This document shows positions 19,895 through 31,355 of a DNA stretch of 64,000 nucleotides, piece by piece. Numbering within the stretch: the first letter of the stretch is position 1; each line of letters begins with the position of its first letter. A model generated the notes under the pieces. It searched no databases. It saw only the letters and a program-made list of their open reading frames with translations, and was not told the origin of the DNA. A program made the position numbers and the translations under genes. Source of the stretch: Linyphia triangularis (lineage: Eukaryota; Arthropoda; Arachnida; Araneae; Linyphiidae); NCBI GenBank assembly GCA_963978545.1, contig OZ021722.1, positions 5,770,001 to 5,834,000 of the forward strand, written 5' to 3'.

Positions 19895-20620
19895 TCGTTG
19901 GTGTGGCGACATCCAATCGAGCTGAAACTTGGCAGATAGATTCGATGTCGATGACAATGCCTTCTATCAAGTTTTGGGGCTGTAACTGTCACTAAAAAGT
20001 TGCTTTTACGGAATTCTTATAAACCAACTTGCCGTCATCCGATCGCGCTGAAGTATCATTTAACTGATCATTGAAGAAACTCTTTCATGTTGCCAACATT
20101 TTTTTTAATAAATAAACAATAACATTGTTTTAATTAGAATAAATAAAAGACATTTGGAAGTGAGTGCCTAAATTCACGTTCATTTTTAACAAATGAATTT
20201 TGAGACGTAGTTTGCCGCACATTTTGCTGATAGAAATGTTTTTGATATTCAAAATGAGATTCAAACACCAAGCTGTTTACAGAATCGGCGTTATGAATAT
20301 CTTTTAACCCTTTGCACTCCAGTGGCGCCTCTCAGGCGCCACACGATTGGATGCCAAACCACGAGAGGACCATTAGGTGTGATGCGGAAATTCGATGCAA
20401 GGCCAATGACTGTGTTTAGTTTCTATGAAGCAAATCCATAAACACAAGCCGAACCTAAAATGTCTCGAGTTGCTGATTCCTCCGCGCGAAAAAGGCCTGG
20501 AGTGCAAAGGGTTAATGAAGAGTCTGCAGAATTTGTGTTGATGAATATAAAAATTGGCAATGCATATAAAGGATTTATGGTAAAACTTTGTTTTTGTGGG
20601 TTATATTATTTTACAGGAAC
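19895..20620 (+). repeat. Dispersed repeat family R3, copy 1 (split by a MITE)
   Basis: Family marked by GAAACTTGGCAGATAGATTC, ATGTCGATGACAATGC, CTTTTACGGAA, ATTTTGCTGATAGAAATG and an end near ATATAAAGGATTTATGG. Complete copies begin TAAATCCTTTATAT, an inverted match to that end, so a DNA element is possible. A TTAA-flanked MITE (20308-20511) interrupts this copy. Confidence 0.65.
20308..20511 (+). mobile_element. piggyBac-like MITE, copy 1
   Basis: A 204-bp element with ends CCCTTTGCACTCCAG and CTGGAGTGCAAAGGG, flanked by TTAA at 20304-20307 and 20512-20515. TTAA duplication with CCC...GGG ends is the piggyBac hallmark. It is non-coding and palindromic near its left end (GGCGCCTCTCAGGCGCC). 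Confidence 0.9.
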
Positions 20621-21479
20621 ATAGTGGAGCAGCCGGACATCGCTTGTTCTTGTGGATTGGCTAACTACTGACGCCACTCGCTCTTCATATATTGCTTCTA
20701 TGTTACCGGTTGGTTACATTCAGTTGGAGATCATCGTAGCTTTTCTGTAATCTGAAAGTGGTGATTTTTGTCCGGAGTACAGAGTATTATTACAGGAACA
20801 CCTCAGTTCGTGCATTGTTTTCTAGAAAAAGTTGCGAAAATTGAATGCAACAAAGTTATGCAAAAAACATTTAATTGTAATAAACAGTCTTATTTAAAAT
20901 ACAGAAACAAATGAAATGACGATAAAAGCATTGGAAAGGATGGGTAATTTTAGAATTCTATATGGTTTTTGAAATTGATTCCGACATTATTTAGGCTATC
21001 AAAAGGGATTTTTCTAAAAAAGAGTCCAAATTCACACTGTTGCTGGTTGTAAATAATACCAAATAATAGGTATTTTGTCGTTTGAATGATTTTTTAACAA
21101 CTAGGAGCAGAGATAAAAAGAACCTTAAACAAGTGATAGAAAAAGGTTAAGACTCATTTGCAATCATTTGTACCTTCCTGACCAAAAGTTTAAGATAATG
21201 TTTTTTATTATTATTTCATAAAATATACATAAAAATGGAATGGAATTCGGTGCACCAGTGCAAATATGTGGAAGACGAAGAAAACGATACAAAACAATGA
21301 TAAAATCGACTTTTTTTTTAATCCAAATAATAGGGTTATTAGAAAAATGGTTAAAAAAAAAATATGTTTTTACTTTCCTTGAAAAATAATAATTTAAATA
21401 ATGGAAATCTGAAAATAAATAAGTTGTGTGATATTTTCTCGTTACCACACATGCTGCACAACGATTTTTCGTGATTTCT
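20621..21479. other. Spacer, nothing recognised
   Basis: AT-rich sequence after R3 copy 1. Open frames on the minus strand near 21200-21500 are the 3' continuation of a Tc1 relic and do not extend a known domain. Confidence 0.45.
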
Positions 21480-22200
21480 ATAAGGATTTTGATTAGTTCT
21501 GTACTCATAGATTCCTTGTAACAGAGAGGATTTTAATTCTGAAACCGAGCTTGGAGACTGCAGTCCTTTTCCGAGTATGTCGCACACATGTTCTATTGAT
21601 TTGTGGTCAGCATTCCAATGCATGAGCTTAATGCTCTCAACTTCACTCTATTTATCTTCTTATTTGTCGTCGATCAGAGCTTTCAGGTGAGGAATCATGC
21701 TATCATACATTTAAATAAAATCAGGATCAACGGCATCTCGAAGAAAGCGAACAGTAGGTTCAAGCATTTTCGCTTGCCAGTAAGTGAGCCATTATCAAAA
21801 ATGTGGAGGCCAATGCGACCTTCCAACATGATGTTGGACAAGACCAATATCTCCTTGACTTGTGACACAATGCTCACTCCAGATTGTGGTAGTTTGAGAA
21901 TCAGATTCTAAACTGAATCTGGACTGGTCACTGAACGTGACATTGTTCCATTGCTGGTGACTCCATTTGCCGATCTTCTAAGCTCCACTGTAAACGCGCA
22001 CGTTTATGATCAGACGTCAGGAAGATGTTTGCTTCGTGATGATGAGCGCCTGATGGCATAGAGACCAACTTGCGCAAACCTCCTGTAAAACGTTTGTCTC
22101 GAAACTGTGACCTTGTGTCGGTTGCGAAGGTTGTACTAAATGACTGGTAGAAGTCTTTCTTTGACATCCAGAGCCAATTCTAATGGGCAGTTGTGGCTCA
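21480..22200 (-). pseudogene. Tc1-like transposase relic
   Basis: Minus-strand pieces in changing frames follow the Tc1 order. First FRDKRFTGGLRKLVSMPSG, then HKRARLQWSLEDRQMESPA. The catalytic FSDQSRF follows, then NIMLEGRIGLHIFDNGSLTG. The last pieces are FLRDAVDPDFI and HWNADHKSIEHVCDILGKGL. Stops and frameshifts separate the pieces and the DNA-binding N-terminus is absent. Inactive. Confidence 0.8.
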
Positions 22201-24862
22201 TTTGGGAAGTCGTAAATAGAAAATGGTTAGTTGTAAATCTAAAATTGTGCAGTAGAAAAAAATACCTCCCCAAAAAAGTATAAACTTTAAGAATTATATT
22301 TCAAAAATATATTTTTCAATACATACTCCTTCCCCTTTATCCTTCTATTTTCCGTCTGATAAAATATTTTAGAGAGGATTACTCAATGTACTTGCTTGTT
22401 AATTGTAATTCATTTAATATAAATTTATGATATTTTTTTAAATAGCGATTTAGTCAGATTGAAAGAAATCTTTGACACTTTTGATGGATTTATAATTTTC
22501 ACCACGAGAGAAACTTTTAATGACAAGACATGGGTTTTGATCTTGGTGTATGGCTTGAAAGGTTAATCTTATTGTACAACATTATTACTAAATTCAAAAT
22601 ATCCAAAGTACCATAATCGCAAACATATCCTGCTTATGTCACTGTTCGACTACATTATACTCTAGTTTTTATTAAGGAAAGGAGTAGAAGGGGAGGAATA
22701 ATTTGGGCAGTCGTAAATTTTGCTTAGAATGGGCTTTGTTGACATCGTGTAGTGATCGTCAAATAACTGTCATGTTAAGCGATTACATTTGGCCGACCTG
22801 ATCATCATGTAATATTTCTAGTTGTTTGGAACCTCTTCTACAGTTTTGAAATGACCCACTGGGACACATATTCAACGTTTGCGATAGAACAGATACTACG
22901 TTTGGACCAGATACTACCTTGTCGGTAATTCTACGTCTCATAAATATCTTCCACGTTATAATTTGTAGGCATATTTCACCTTTGTTTATCTTTGAACAGT
23001 GATATGTAGCAAACAGTTGCGAAATTTCTATGACATTTTTTCATAGCACAAGTTTTCCACTTAGACCGTTTTCTACTAAAACGTGCGCCGTTGTTATGCA
23101 TATACACAATGTTTTACCTTTATCTTACGCTTCTTCGCAAGTGATTTTGAACCACTGCAAAAACTTTAATGCCTTCATTTGCGTATTTTACTAATTATTC
23201 TTAACTTTTGGACATAAATGTACCAATGCTGCTCACCATGATCCGATTTCTTATTTGTTATTCCATGTTTATTGTATCGAGATTTTAAGTTTGTTGAGTG
23301 TCCAATAAATATTATTATTTTAAATAGTTTTGGTACCCTAGTGATACGTAGGCTAGGGGGGGAGGGGGGGAGAGGAAAAACATTGGTTAGATATTTATTA
23401 AATAGATTTTTTTTAACGTTAAACACTTAAATGTTTTTAAAGTATTTTACACATCTGGTCACCTTATAGGGCAGTTCTCTTTATCTAAATTGTCATTTAA
23501 ATCTCAGGACCTTGACAAATCCAACAATACGAATATTTTTAAAGAAATTGTTTTTTTGTACTGTTATGGAATCTAAGGATAATTCATTGCATTTTGTTTA
23601 TTCTCATCAACAAAAAAGTTGTAACAATGTTATTTTTTTTTGGCATTATACACTAAAGAAATACTTTTATAAAAAATAATAGACAACTGTTGATGAATTT
23701 ATATTGTTGAGATAAACTTTGTTGCACACTAACACGTTTTCCATTTTTAAGATCCATTTTTAAAGACATTGTACGTCAAAAAGCTCTTGTTTTAAAATCG
23801 TTGAAAGTCCTAAGTCATACAAGGGAATCGTTTTGAGAAGTATTAAAAATGGCATCAAAAATGCTTTTATGGCTGCGTAAAAAATTGTAAGTGTTTTTTT
23901 CCTCTGATGGTTTTCTTCGAAAACGAAATACAAATGTACCCTCTTAAATGTCATACAAGTTTCAATCATTAAATTCAAATGTTTTCCGATGATAACTCTA
24001 CAAATGGATTTAAAAATTTAACTTGAATACATATTCTATAGATAAAATAGATATGTGCAGGGTAAATAATTACATATTTGATTTTTAATTACAATTTTTT
24101 ATTAAAATTTTTTATCCCAATAAGCGCTTAATGATTTACAAACTAATATGTCATCAAAATTATAAAAATTAATATATTATAATAAAATTGTCTATAATAA
24201 ACATTAATAAATTTTAAAACACCAATAGCTAATTGCTGAAATGTTCTTTTTCTTTCATAAGACTCAGTTTATTTTTAGAAGTGCTCGCAATTCACTTATT
24301 TAGCACATTACTGCCTATATTGTGTAACCCACAAGTAACTCCCGATCTAATTTAAAAAAAAAAAAAAAAAAAATTAACAGTTCGAAATCAGTTATTATTT
24401 GAAAAGTGAAACCGCATTTTGGTATTTACACTTTGAAGCTTCGCACCCTTTTTGCTAACTAACAGTACATGATACCGAAACACCGTCCGTCAGTGAAAGC
24501 TTTGTGAAGTGATCCTTCAAATCAGTAAGCTATGAATTACTATTTTTCAAATATCATTCACAAGCTGCTGTGGGAAATCTTTTTTCCAAGGGAGGAAAAC
24601 CTTCCTATATGCCTATTGAAGAGAACTGCCTCGCCATTTACGCCTTAAAAAAAAACTCTTCTCACCAAGCAATCTTACGAATCATTTGTCATAATCGTCA
24701 TCGAATCAACTAATATTTCAATTGCAGGGATTGATGAGTGTTAAACGAACCACATATCGAACCATATTCCTGGCGAATGTCTTTCTGGGAGGTCTATCAA
24801 TAATTAACTATTCTGCATTTGCGTCTCTGAAAGGGAGAAAACCACTGAACTTGTGTATACTA
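22201..24862. other. Long intergenic stretch, nothing recognised
   Basis: About 2.7 kb of AT-rich DNA with A, T and G runs (G-run near 23356). All open frames are under 90 codons, low-complexity and without motifs. No RNA gene seen. Confidence 0.5.
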
Positions 24863-25567
24863 TCTATATAAATAAAACTGACTTTCTGTCACACGGATTT
24901 GGGGACCGTTTCACGTAAAAACTACCTAACGGATTAGGATGAAATTTGGTATATCGCTTAATTAAACGACCAGGAGTAAAATAGGCGATATATTTTTAAT
25001 TTTAATTGAGTTTTAAAATTTCCGAAATAATTTTTTTTGGTGTTTTTAAGCAGACACAATTTAGTATTTCCTGAATGGCAACTGAATGACAATCTTCGTT
25101 TGGTTTGTTTTGAAAATCGCAAATGATATTCTACATTCACAATGCCTAGAAAAAAACGCCCATCATTAAGCAAAATCGACAAAAAAGTTTTTCAAAAACG
25201 TTTAAAGAGGAACGAATTACAAAATGACAACCAAGAAGCTTCGACTTCGCGGCAGCCGGACATTTCCCCAGAGGACAGATTAGCGTCGCAATATACCAAT
25301 GCCTAGAAAAAAACGCCCATCATTAAGCAAAATCGACAAAAAAGTTTTTCAAAAACGTTTAAAGAGGAACGAATTACAAAATGACAACCAAGAAGCTTCG
25401 ACTTCGCGGCAGCCGGACATTTCCCCAGAGGACAGATTAGCGTCGCAATATACTTATACATATTACTACAGCATGCTTTGTAAACTTTCCATTTATTAAA
25501 CTTTTATATTACTTTTATTTAGTACAAAAAACTGAGTTTATCCGTCAACGACGGGCCACGCAGCTAG
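24863..25567 (+). mobile_element. Helitron, internally deleted, with typical termini
   Basis: Starts TCTATATAAATAAAACTGAC after a host A and ends GGGCCACGCAGCTAG before a host T, as Helitrons insert between A and T. GTTTATCCGTCAACGACGG lies before the end. The start is followed by GGGGACCGTTTCACG, common in arthropod Helitrons. A short frame beginning MPRKKRPSLSKIDKK, duplicated in tandem, probably remains from the 5' end of the Rep-helicase gene. Rep and helicase domains are absent, so it is non-autonomous. Confidence 0.8.
25141..25453 (+). repeat. 157-bp exact tandem duplication inside the Helitron
   Basis: The block beginning AATGCCTAGAAAAAAACGCC at 25141 recurs at 25298 with no visible difference through GCGTCGCAATATAC. 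Each copy starts an ATG frame (25142, 25299) rich in Lys/Arg. Confidence 0.92.
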
Positions 25568-25985
25568 TCTTGTATATACTTGTATATATGTTGAACTTGT
25601 ATATACCATATCTAAGACACCTTGGTATGTGTTGTTCCATGTCTGACTAAAGTCAGACTGGATCTGTTCTGTGAAGAAAGTCGTGTACAAGCAGAGGATG
25701 ATGACAGATGTCCTCCTTTGAGAGGTTCCATCAAATGGCCTGATGAATCCTGGTGGTCGTGGAACTTGGAGCAGGTGGTGAAGATTTTCCTGCCCTCGAT
25801 TGACACTTGACACCTCTTTCACACGAGAGGGCTAAAGTCATTTCCAGGGATTTGCCCATATATCAGTGATGGGCTCTCCATTCCACAGAAGTTTTTTTTT
25901 TTTTTTGACTTGTTATGTGTGACTCGCCTCACTTTTTTCCTTTGCTTTACAGTGTTTAAATGAGTTGAAACTGGGATTTCGAACG
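25568..25985. other. Spacer with a possible unassigned exon
   Basis: The plus-strand frame at 25640-25775 (LFCEESRVQAEDDDRCPPL ... WPDESWWSWNLEQ) is less AT-rich than its surroundings. It has a possible acceptor (AAAGTCAG) and a donor (CAG then GTGGTG). No family recognised; it could be coincidence. Confidence 0.2.
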
Positions 25986-25989
25986 TTAA

Positions 25990-26704
25990 AGGGGTCTGGG
26001 ACACAAAAATTTTAAAATCTTTATTTTTAGAATTATTTTTTTGAAATTTTTTTTTATGCAGTGATGTGTGATGCTTTGAAACTTAGAAAAACTATTTTAA
26101 ATTTTCAAATTTAAAAAATATATATATATATATTTTTATAAATTAAAAAACTTCAAAATTTTGATGTTTCCTAAATTTCATATATATATCTAAAATTTTT
26201 TTTTAAAATCACTTAATTTTTGAAAAAAAAATTACTTTTCATGATTCGTATAAAAAATTTGTCGTCATGATTTTTCAATAAAGTATTTGGAAAAAAAAAA
26301 AAAATTAAAAATAAATATTTTGTCCAAAAACTGTATAAAATTCATAGTACGATAAGCTCCAAACAATTAAAAAAAAAAAAAAAAAACATAATCCCTGAAG
26401 AAATATATATTGAAAATAATTGTGGAAAGTTTCATAGATTTATAAGTGGTAGTTTTTAAGTCATATCAATTTAAACTCAAAAAAAGGGACAAAAAGCCAT
26501 CACCGAGAAAAACAGTTTCAAAGTTTCAAGATAGCATGTCTGAGATACAGTTGTCACGTAACAAAAATTTAAATATTTCAAGTTCTACTAATGATAGAAA
26601 AAAAAATTTAAAAATTATGCCATTTTATTCAAACAAATTTGTATTATGTTTTACAATAATAAAATATGTTTTGAGAATTTAAAAAAAATGAGTCCCAGAC
26701 CCCC
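25990..26704. mobile_element. TTAA-flanked non-autonomous element, second family
   Basis: A 715-bp AT-rich element with ends AGGGGTCTGGGAC and GTCCCAGACCCCC, flanked by TTAA at 25986-25989 and 26705-26708. This fits a piggyBac-like origin with terminal repeats unlike the 204-bp MITEs. No transposase frame. Confidence 0.75.
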
Positions 26705-26708
26705 TTAA

Positions 26709-27316
26709 ATCTAATTCCAATTGATATTTGTGCTTTGCCCCAGGTGGAAGAAGGCTTTAGTGGACTACGCTATCCCTAGCACGTCACGGGAGTACGTATC
26801 TAATTAAAATAATAATAAAAACAACACAAACAATTCTCGTGATTTTCAAAACGTAAAGAAAAGCTGGCCAACTACGGTGTTTGAAGTTGGCGCCAGTTAA
26901 AAAAAAAACTTATTTATATCTATTTCATTCTGTGTAAGTGAAGTAGTGGCTAAATACCTAAAATAAAATAAACCATTTGAAAGATAAATAAATTACACAT
27001 TTTCAGACATTTTAAAATTTAATGCTTGCGCAACAAGGTAGAAGAATAAGCCTTTATTTTGATAAAAATATGCAAATCTTTTCTTTTGCCCAGTCACTTA
27101 CTTTTCTTAAGATTTTTACATAAGATACTTTCTAAGATTGTAGACACACCAGTCTATCACATTGATGTAGTCAACTGTCGCAAAATTTAGTGGTGTCATA
27201 AAACTCCAAATTGGCTTTCGTTAAGGAACTTTATTTCGCGCTTTTTTCTTCATCTCATTTCTAATTCTCGTGGTCCTCTTTATAATTATACTCAAAAGCA
27301 AGTTTTCCTCCCCATA
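26709..27316. other. Spacer, possible short exon
   Basis: After TTTGCCCCAG at about 26743 a frame of about 20 codons (WKKALVDYAIPSTSREYVSN) ends in TAA. Other frames also stay open briefly, so this is weak. Otherwise AT-rich with nothing recognised. Confidence 0.25.
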
Positions 27317-27770
27317 CTCTAAAGCAGCTAACTTTTAGAGTACGACATATGTTAAAGTTTTTCGCGGGCCGGATACAGCAAAATACGTATCTTTAATTAT
27401 TATTTAACTGAAAAAATATTGATTTTGTTTATCTTAATAAAATTGCAATTATTAATTGATTTTTTTATCAAATAATTAGAAAGTAATAATTTTCATTATT
27501 AGTAAAAATAAGTGAATTTTTTTGTTTCAACGTGGCGACTTGACCTAACTTTTAATAAAAGTAATTAAACTGGTTTTCCATTGTACTCCGTTTTAGTTGA
27601 TTGATATCATTTGTGAGACGATGAGTTAGAATCGTTCAGTTCATTTTATGAGAGAGTCGTTGGTCTGTGGCAGTATTTATTGCAGCCAATCTTTATAAAT
27701 TGTCCAAATGAGATTCAGTAAAATGTTTCCCGTATTTATTCTTGGTTAAAACCACCTTGCTTGAAAGCTT

Positions 27771-28023
27771 TTTAGCGATGTTGTGATCCTTGGATTAGTA
27801 ATCTGACTCCATTTTAGTTTAACATAAATTTATTAGACTTGAATTAACTAAATAAACACCAACGATACAACATGCTAAGAAAATATTCATGGAACACAAG
27901 TAATAAAAACAAAACTGCTCGCCAGGAAAGTTATTTTTTCTGTTGCTATGCAACGCACGAGACATCATCTCATCTCACGCCGATGGAGTTCAAAATGTCA
28001 TACCAACAAGCTCGCGCCGCCAC
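27771..28023 (-). repeat. 3' LTR of the Gypsy element
   Basis: 253 bp, matching 32437-32685. Relative to the other LTR it has a 6-bp insertion (AACAAA) and about six substitutions. Confidence 0.9.
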
Positions 28024-28053
28024 GTCCCCCACCAGTCCAAGGGACGATCCAAG

Positions 28054-30957
28054 TTAATATCCGTAGCGATCGACGAACCGCACCCGTCTACCGGACTTTG
28101 TAACTGTTACTTCCGTCGGAGCACTCGTTGAGGAACTTGACAAGGAATTGTCCGGAATCGTTGAGGGAGCTGCTGTTGTTGAAGGAACTGAAGTCGGTGA
28201 AGGTACTGGAGTCGGTGAAGGTACTGGAGTCGGTGAAGGTACTGGAGTCGGTGAAGGTACTGGAGTCGGTGAAGGTACTGGAGTCGGTGAAGGTACTGGA
28301 GTCGTTGAGACAACTGGAGTCGTTGAAGGAATTGGAATCGTTGAAGGAACTGGATCTTTCTGGAGCCCGTCGTTATCCATAAAAGCAGGCTTCAGGCGAT
28401 CAATCGACACCGTGTTATGATGCCCGTTAACCTCTAACACGAAGAACTTGTCAGCTCGAGATACGACTCTCCATGGTCCTTTATAGGGCTGTTCCAGGGG
28501 TCGTCTTACCGCGTCAGTTCTCACAAACACATGGGACGTTCGGTGGAGGTCTCCGTGAATGAAGGCACCTTGCTTAGAGTGATTTGAGAATGGGACAGGA
28601 CGTACCTCTCTCATCTCTGCACGCAACCTTCTCACAAACTCAGCTTGCGAGATGTCTTCTGGCCCTGAAGAATTCCTAAAAAATTCACCAGGAAGTCGCA
28701 AAGTAGTTCCATACAACATTTCCGCAGCAGTTGCCTGTATGTCGTCTTTGAGACTGCAACGCATCCCCAAGAGAACGGTCGGGAGGATGTCACACCACCT
28801 TTCTGTGCTGTGGCACTTGATGGCTGCCTTAAGCTGGCGGTCTATACGCTCTACAGCGCCATTACTCATTGGGTGATAAGCAGTTGTTCTGATCCGATGT
28901 ACTCCTAACAACTTGGTAAGAGAAGCAAAAAGGTTGCTTTCAAATATAGTTCCTCGGTCAGTAGTTACAATATCGGGTACACCAAAACGAGCAATCCAAT
29001 TAGCGTAAAAAGCCTGTGCTACCGTCTCAGCTGTCTGATCCTTTATTGGAATGGCTTCAGGCCATCTGCTGTACCTATCTACGCAGGTCAAAATGTAACG
29101 ACAGTCTTTCGATGGTTGCAAGGGTCCCACTATGTCGATATGGACATGTGAAAATCTGGCGTTAGGTGAAGGAAACGACTGGAGCACTGATTTATTGTGG
29201 CGTTGCACTTTTGACTTTTGGCAAGGTATGCAATTCCTACACCAATTTTTGCAGTCTTTTGTCAAATCTCGCCAAACAAAACGCTTACGAACTAAATCAG
29301 TCGTAGCCTTAATGCCAGGGTGAGAAAGTCCATGACAAATATCAAACGCCCTGCAACGAAATGAAACTGGAACATAGGGCCTCACAGTACCATTGGATAC
29401 ATCACAAAAAATACTTCGGCTTGATGAGGGGAATGTCAAAGGCTTCAACTCAAGACCAGAATCGGCGCCGATCAAAGCTTGCATCTCCTCATCAGAATCC
29501 TGCGCGATGGCCATTTCGTCGTAGTCTAAAGGTCCTGGGACCTGAATTGCAGAAATACGTGAAAATGCGTAGGCAACTGGATTCTTGTCGCCAGAAATGT
29601 GATGGAAATCCGTGGTAAATTGACTTATAAATTCAAGATGTCTCTGTTGTCTCGGAGAACATCTATCTGTTTTTTGCTGAAATGCATATATTAAAGGCTT
29701 ATGATCAGTCAGAACTTTAAATTTGCGTCCCTCTACCATATGTCTAAAATGACGAATCGCAGAATATATCGCTAACAATTCTCGATCGTAAGTGCAATAT
29801 TTGCACTCAACTGGTGTTAATTTACGCGAAAAAAAACCTAAAGGTTCCAAATTGTCACCTACAGATTGATGCAATGCGGCACCAATTGCAATTTCAGAAG
29901 CATCAGTAACAAGAGTCAACTCTGCATTCGGAAGAGGATGCACTAAAAGTGTAGCATTAGTTAGCATTTCTTTACACTCATTAAATGCTTTCTCGTTAGC
30001 CTCGTTCCAAACAATTGGGGTCTTGTCTTTTTTGGCTTTGCCTTTTGTAAGCTCATACAAACACGCTTGAACACCAGCAGCGTTCTTAAGGAACCTGTGA
30101 TAAAAATTTAGCATTGCCAAAAAACGACGAAGTTCATCAACCGTTTTAGGAAGATTGTACTCTTTGAATGCCTGAACTTTGGCTGGAAGAGGAGAAATTC
30201 CTTTGCCAGAAACATGAAAACCCAGAAATTCAATTTCACTTTTACCAAACTCGCATTTCCCCAAGTTTATAACTGTACCATACTCACTTAACCTTTCAAA
30301 AACTCTATTAAGGTCAGACTCGTGAGCTTTGGGATCACTTGAGGCAATAAGAATATCATCAAGGTAGACATAACAACACTCAAGACCGCGTAAGACTTCA
30401 TCCATAAACCTCTGAAAAGTTTGCCCAGAGTTACGTAATCCAAAGCACATTTTTACGTATTCAAAAAGCCCCACCGGGGAAATGACAGCGGTTTTTGGAA
30501 TGTCTTTAGGATCTATGGAAATCTGATGATAAGCCTTTACGAGGTCTACCTTTGAAAAAATATTTTTCCCTGCAAGTCCATGTGAAAAATCTTGAATGTG
30601 AGGAAGGGGATATCTATCCGGGATAGTTTGAAAATTTAACCACCGAAAATCACCTACAATTCGCCAAGTATTATTTTTCTTTGGTACAAGATGTATTGGG
30701 CTTGCGTAAGGACTACTAGAAGGTCGAATTATTCCTTTTTGTAGTAATTCTTCAAATTCTTTTTTGACGATTTTAAGTTTTTCTGGCGATAAGCGCCTAG
30801 CTTTAGAATATACAGGTGGACCTTTTGTCTCTATACAATGAGTGACAGAATGAGTCATTATCTCATTACTTAAATTCAAGTTAACAAGTTGGGGATATTT
30901 GGCCAGAATTTTATGGTACGGGGATGCCTCTGAAATTAGAGTTAATCCTAATGTGGG
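28054..30957 (-). CDS. Gypsy pol: reverse transcriptase, RNase H, integrase
   Basis: An open frame of 941 codons starts at 30879. The same frame stays open upstream to about 30957 ([17 protein letters not shown]). RT holds [11 protein letters not shown] and the catalytic YLDD (172-175 of the 941). RNase H carries [16 protein letters not shown]. Integrase has the HHCC zinc region ([15 protein letters not shown], then [11 protein letters not shown]) and a D,D-35-E core ([20 protein letters not shown]). A proline-rich tail of VPSPTP repeats precedes the final RFVDRYGY. No stops interrupt it. Expression would need fusion with the protease frame, which is shifted by one base near 30945. Confidence 0.93.
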   Translation of the reverse strand, partial: PTLGLTLISEASPYHKILAKYPQLVNLNLSNEIMTHSVTHCIETKGPPVYSKARRLSPEKLKIVKKEFEELLQKGIIRPSSSPYASPIHLVPKKNNTWRIVGDFRWLNFQTIPDRYPLPHIQDFSHGLAGKNIFSKVDLVKAYHQISIDPKDIPKTAVISPVGLFEYVKMCFGLRNSGQTFQRFMDEVLRGLECCYVYLDDILIASSDPKAHESDLNRVFERLSEYGTVINLGKCEFGKSEIEFLGFHVSGKGISPLPAKVQAFKEYNLPKTVDELRRFLAMLNFYHRFLKNAAGVQACLYELTKGKAKKDKTPIVWNEANEKAFNECKEMLTNATLLVHPLPNAELTLVTDASEIAIGAALHQSVGDNLEPLGFFSRKLTPVECKYCTYDRELLAIYSAIRHFRHMVEGRKFKVLTDHKPLIYAFQQKTDRCSPRQQRHLEFISQFTTDFHHISGDKNPVAYAFSRISAIQVPGPLDYDEMAIAQDSDEEMQALIGADSGLELKPLTFPSSSRSIFCDVSNGTVRPYVPVSFRCRAFDICHGLSHPGIKATTDLVRKRFVWRDLTKDCKNWCRNCIPCQKSKVQRHNKSVLQSFPSPNARFSHVHIDIVGPLQPSKDCRYILTCVDRYSRWPEAIPIKDQTAETVAQAFYANWIARFGVPDIVTTDRGTIFESNLFASLTKLLGVHRIRTTAYHPMSNGAVERIDRQLKAAIKCHSTERWCDILPTVLLGMRCSLKDDIQATAAEMLYGTTLRLPGEFFRNSSGPEDISQAEFVRRLRAEMREVRPVPFSNHSKQGAFIHGDLHRTSHVFVRTDAVRRPLEQPYKGPWRVVSRADKFFVLEVNGHHNTVSIDRLKPAFMDNDGLQKDPVPSTIPIPSTTPVVSTTPVPSPTPVPSPTPVPSPTPVPSPTPVPSPTPVPSPTSVPSTTAAPSTIPDNSLSSSSTSAPTEVTVTKSGRRVRFVDRYGY
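28190..28335 (-). repeat. 18-bp coding minisatellite in the pol tail
   Basis: About eight 18-bp units (plus strand GGTACTGGAGTCGGTGAA), each encoding a VPSPTP-like hexapeptide. Units at both ends of the array are diverged (for example VPSTTP, IPSTTP), the inner ones identical, as expected from recent slippage. Confidence 0.9.
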
Positions 30958-31355
30958 ACCAGGACAAATTGTGCTTTGGCATTAAGCTTAGTTAGGCCAT
31001 CAACAAGCTGTCTATTTTTAACGTCTACCACAAGACCAAAATGCTCCAAAAAATCTGCGCCCAAAATCGGATGCGAAACATCAGCTATCCAAAAAACCCA
31101 TGTAAATACTCGACCCAATCCGATATCTAAGTTATACTTCTTAGTACCGTAAGTGCGAATTTTACTGTCGTTAGCCGCGTAAAGAAAAAGTTCCGAAGGT
31201 GTGCTTTCTTTCACAAGTCCTTCGGGAATGCAGCTTATTGCAGCACCACAATCGACCAAAAAACGAAAGCCGGAATTTTTGTCAATAACAAACAGACGAC
31301 TGGAAAGTAAGCTGCAATCTGCCGCCGTTAAAACAGACGCGCTTAATTGTTTTCC
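30948..31355 (-). CDS. Gypsy protease region
   Basis: Frame from the gag overlap ([19 protein letters not shown]) through the aspartic protease. The active site reads [12 protein letters not shown], with Cys where DTG or DSG is usual. [15 protein letters not shown] follows, the second conserved part of retropepsins. It ends at TAG (30948) one frame out from RT. Entry from gag would need a -1 shift near 31349-31355. Confidence 0.8.
   Translation of the reverse strand, partial: GKQLSASVLTAADCSLLSSRLFVIDKNSGFRFLVDCGAAISCIPEGLVKESTPSELFLYAANDSKIRTYGTKKYNLDIGLGRVFTWVFWIADVSHPILGADFLEHFGLVVDVKNRQLVDGLTKLNAKAQFVLVPH

Noticed and set aside
21164..21508. 114-codon minus-strand frame
   Set aside because: Starts in the tail of the Tc1 relic in a wrong frame and continues into AT-rich sequence.
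28128..29618. Plus-strand and alternate minus-strand frames over pol
   Set aside because: Shadows of the 941-codon pol frame and its 18-bp repeats.
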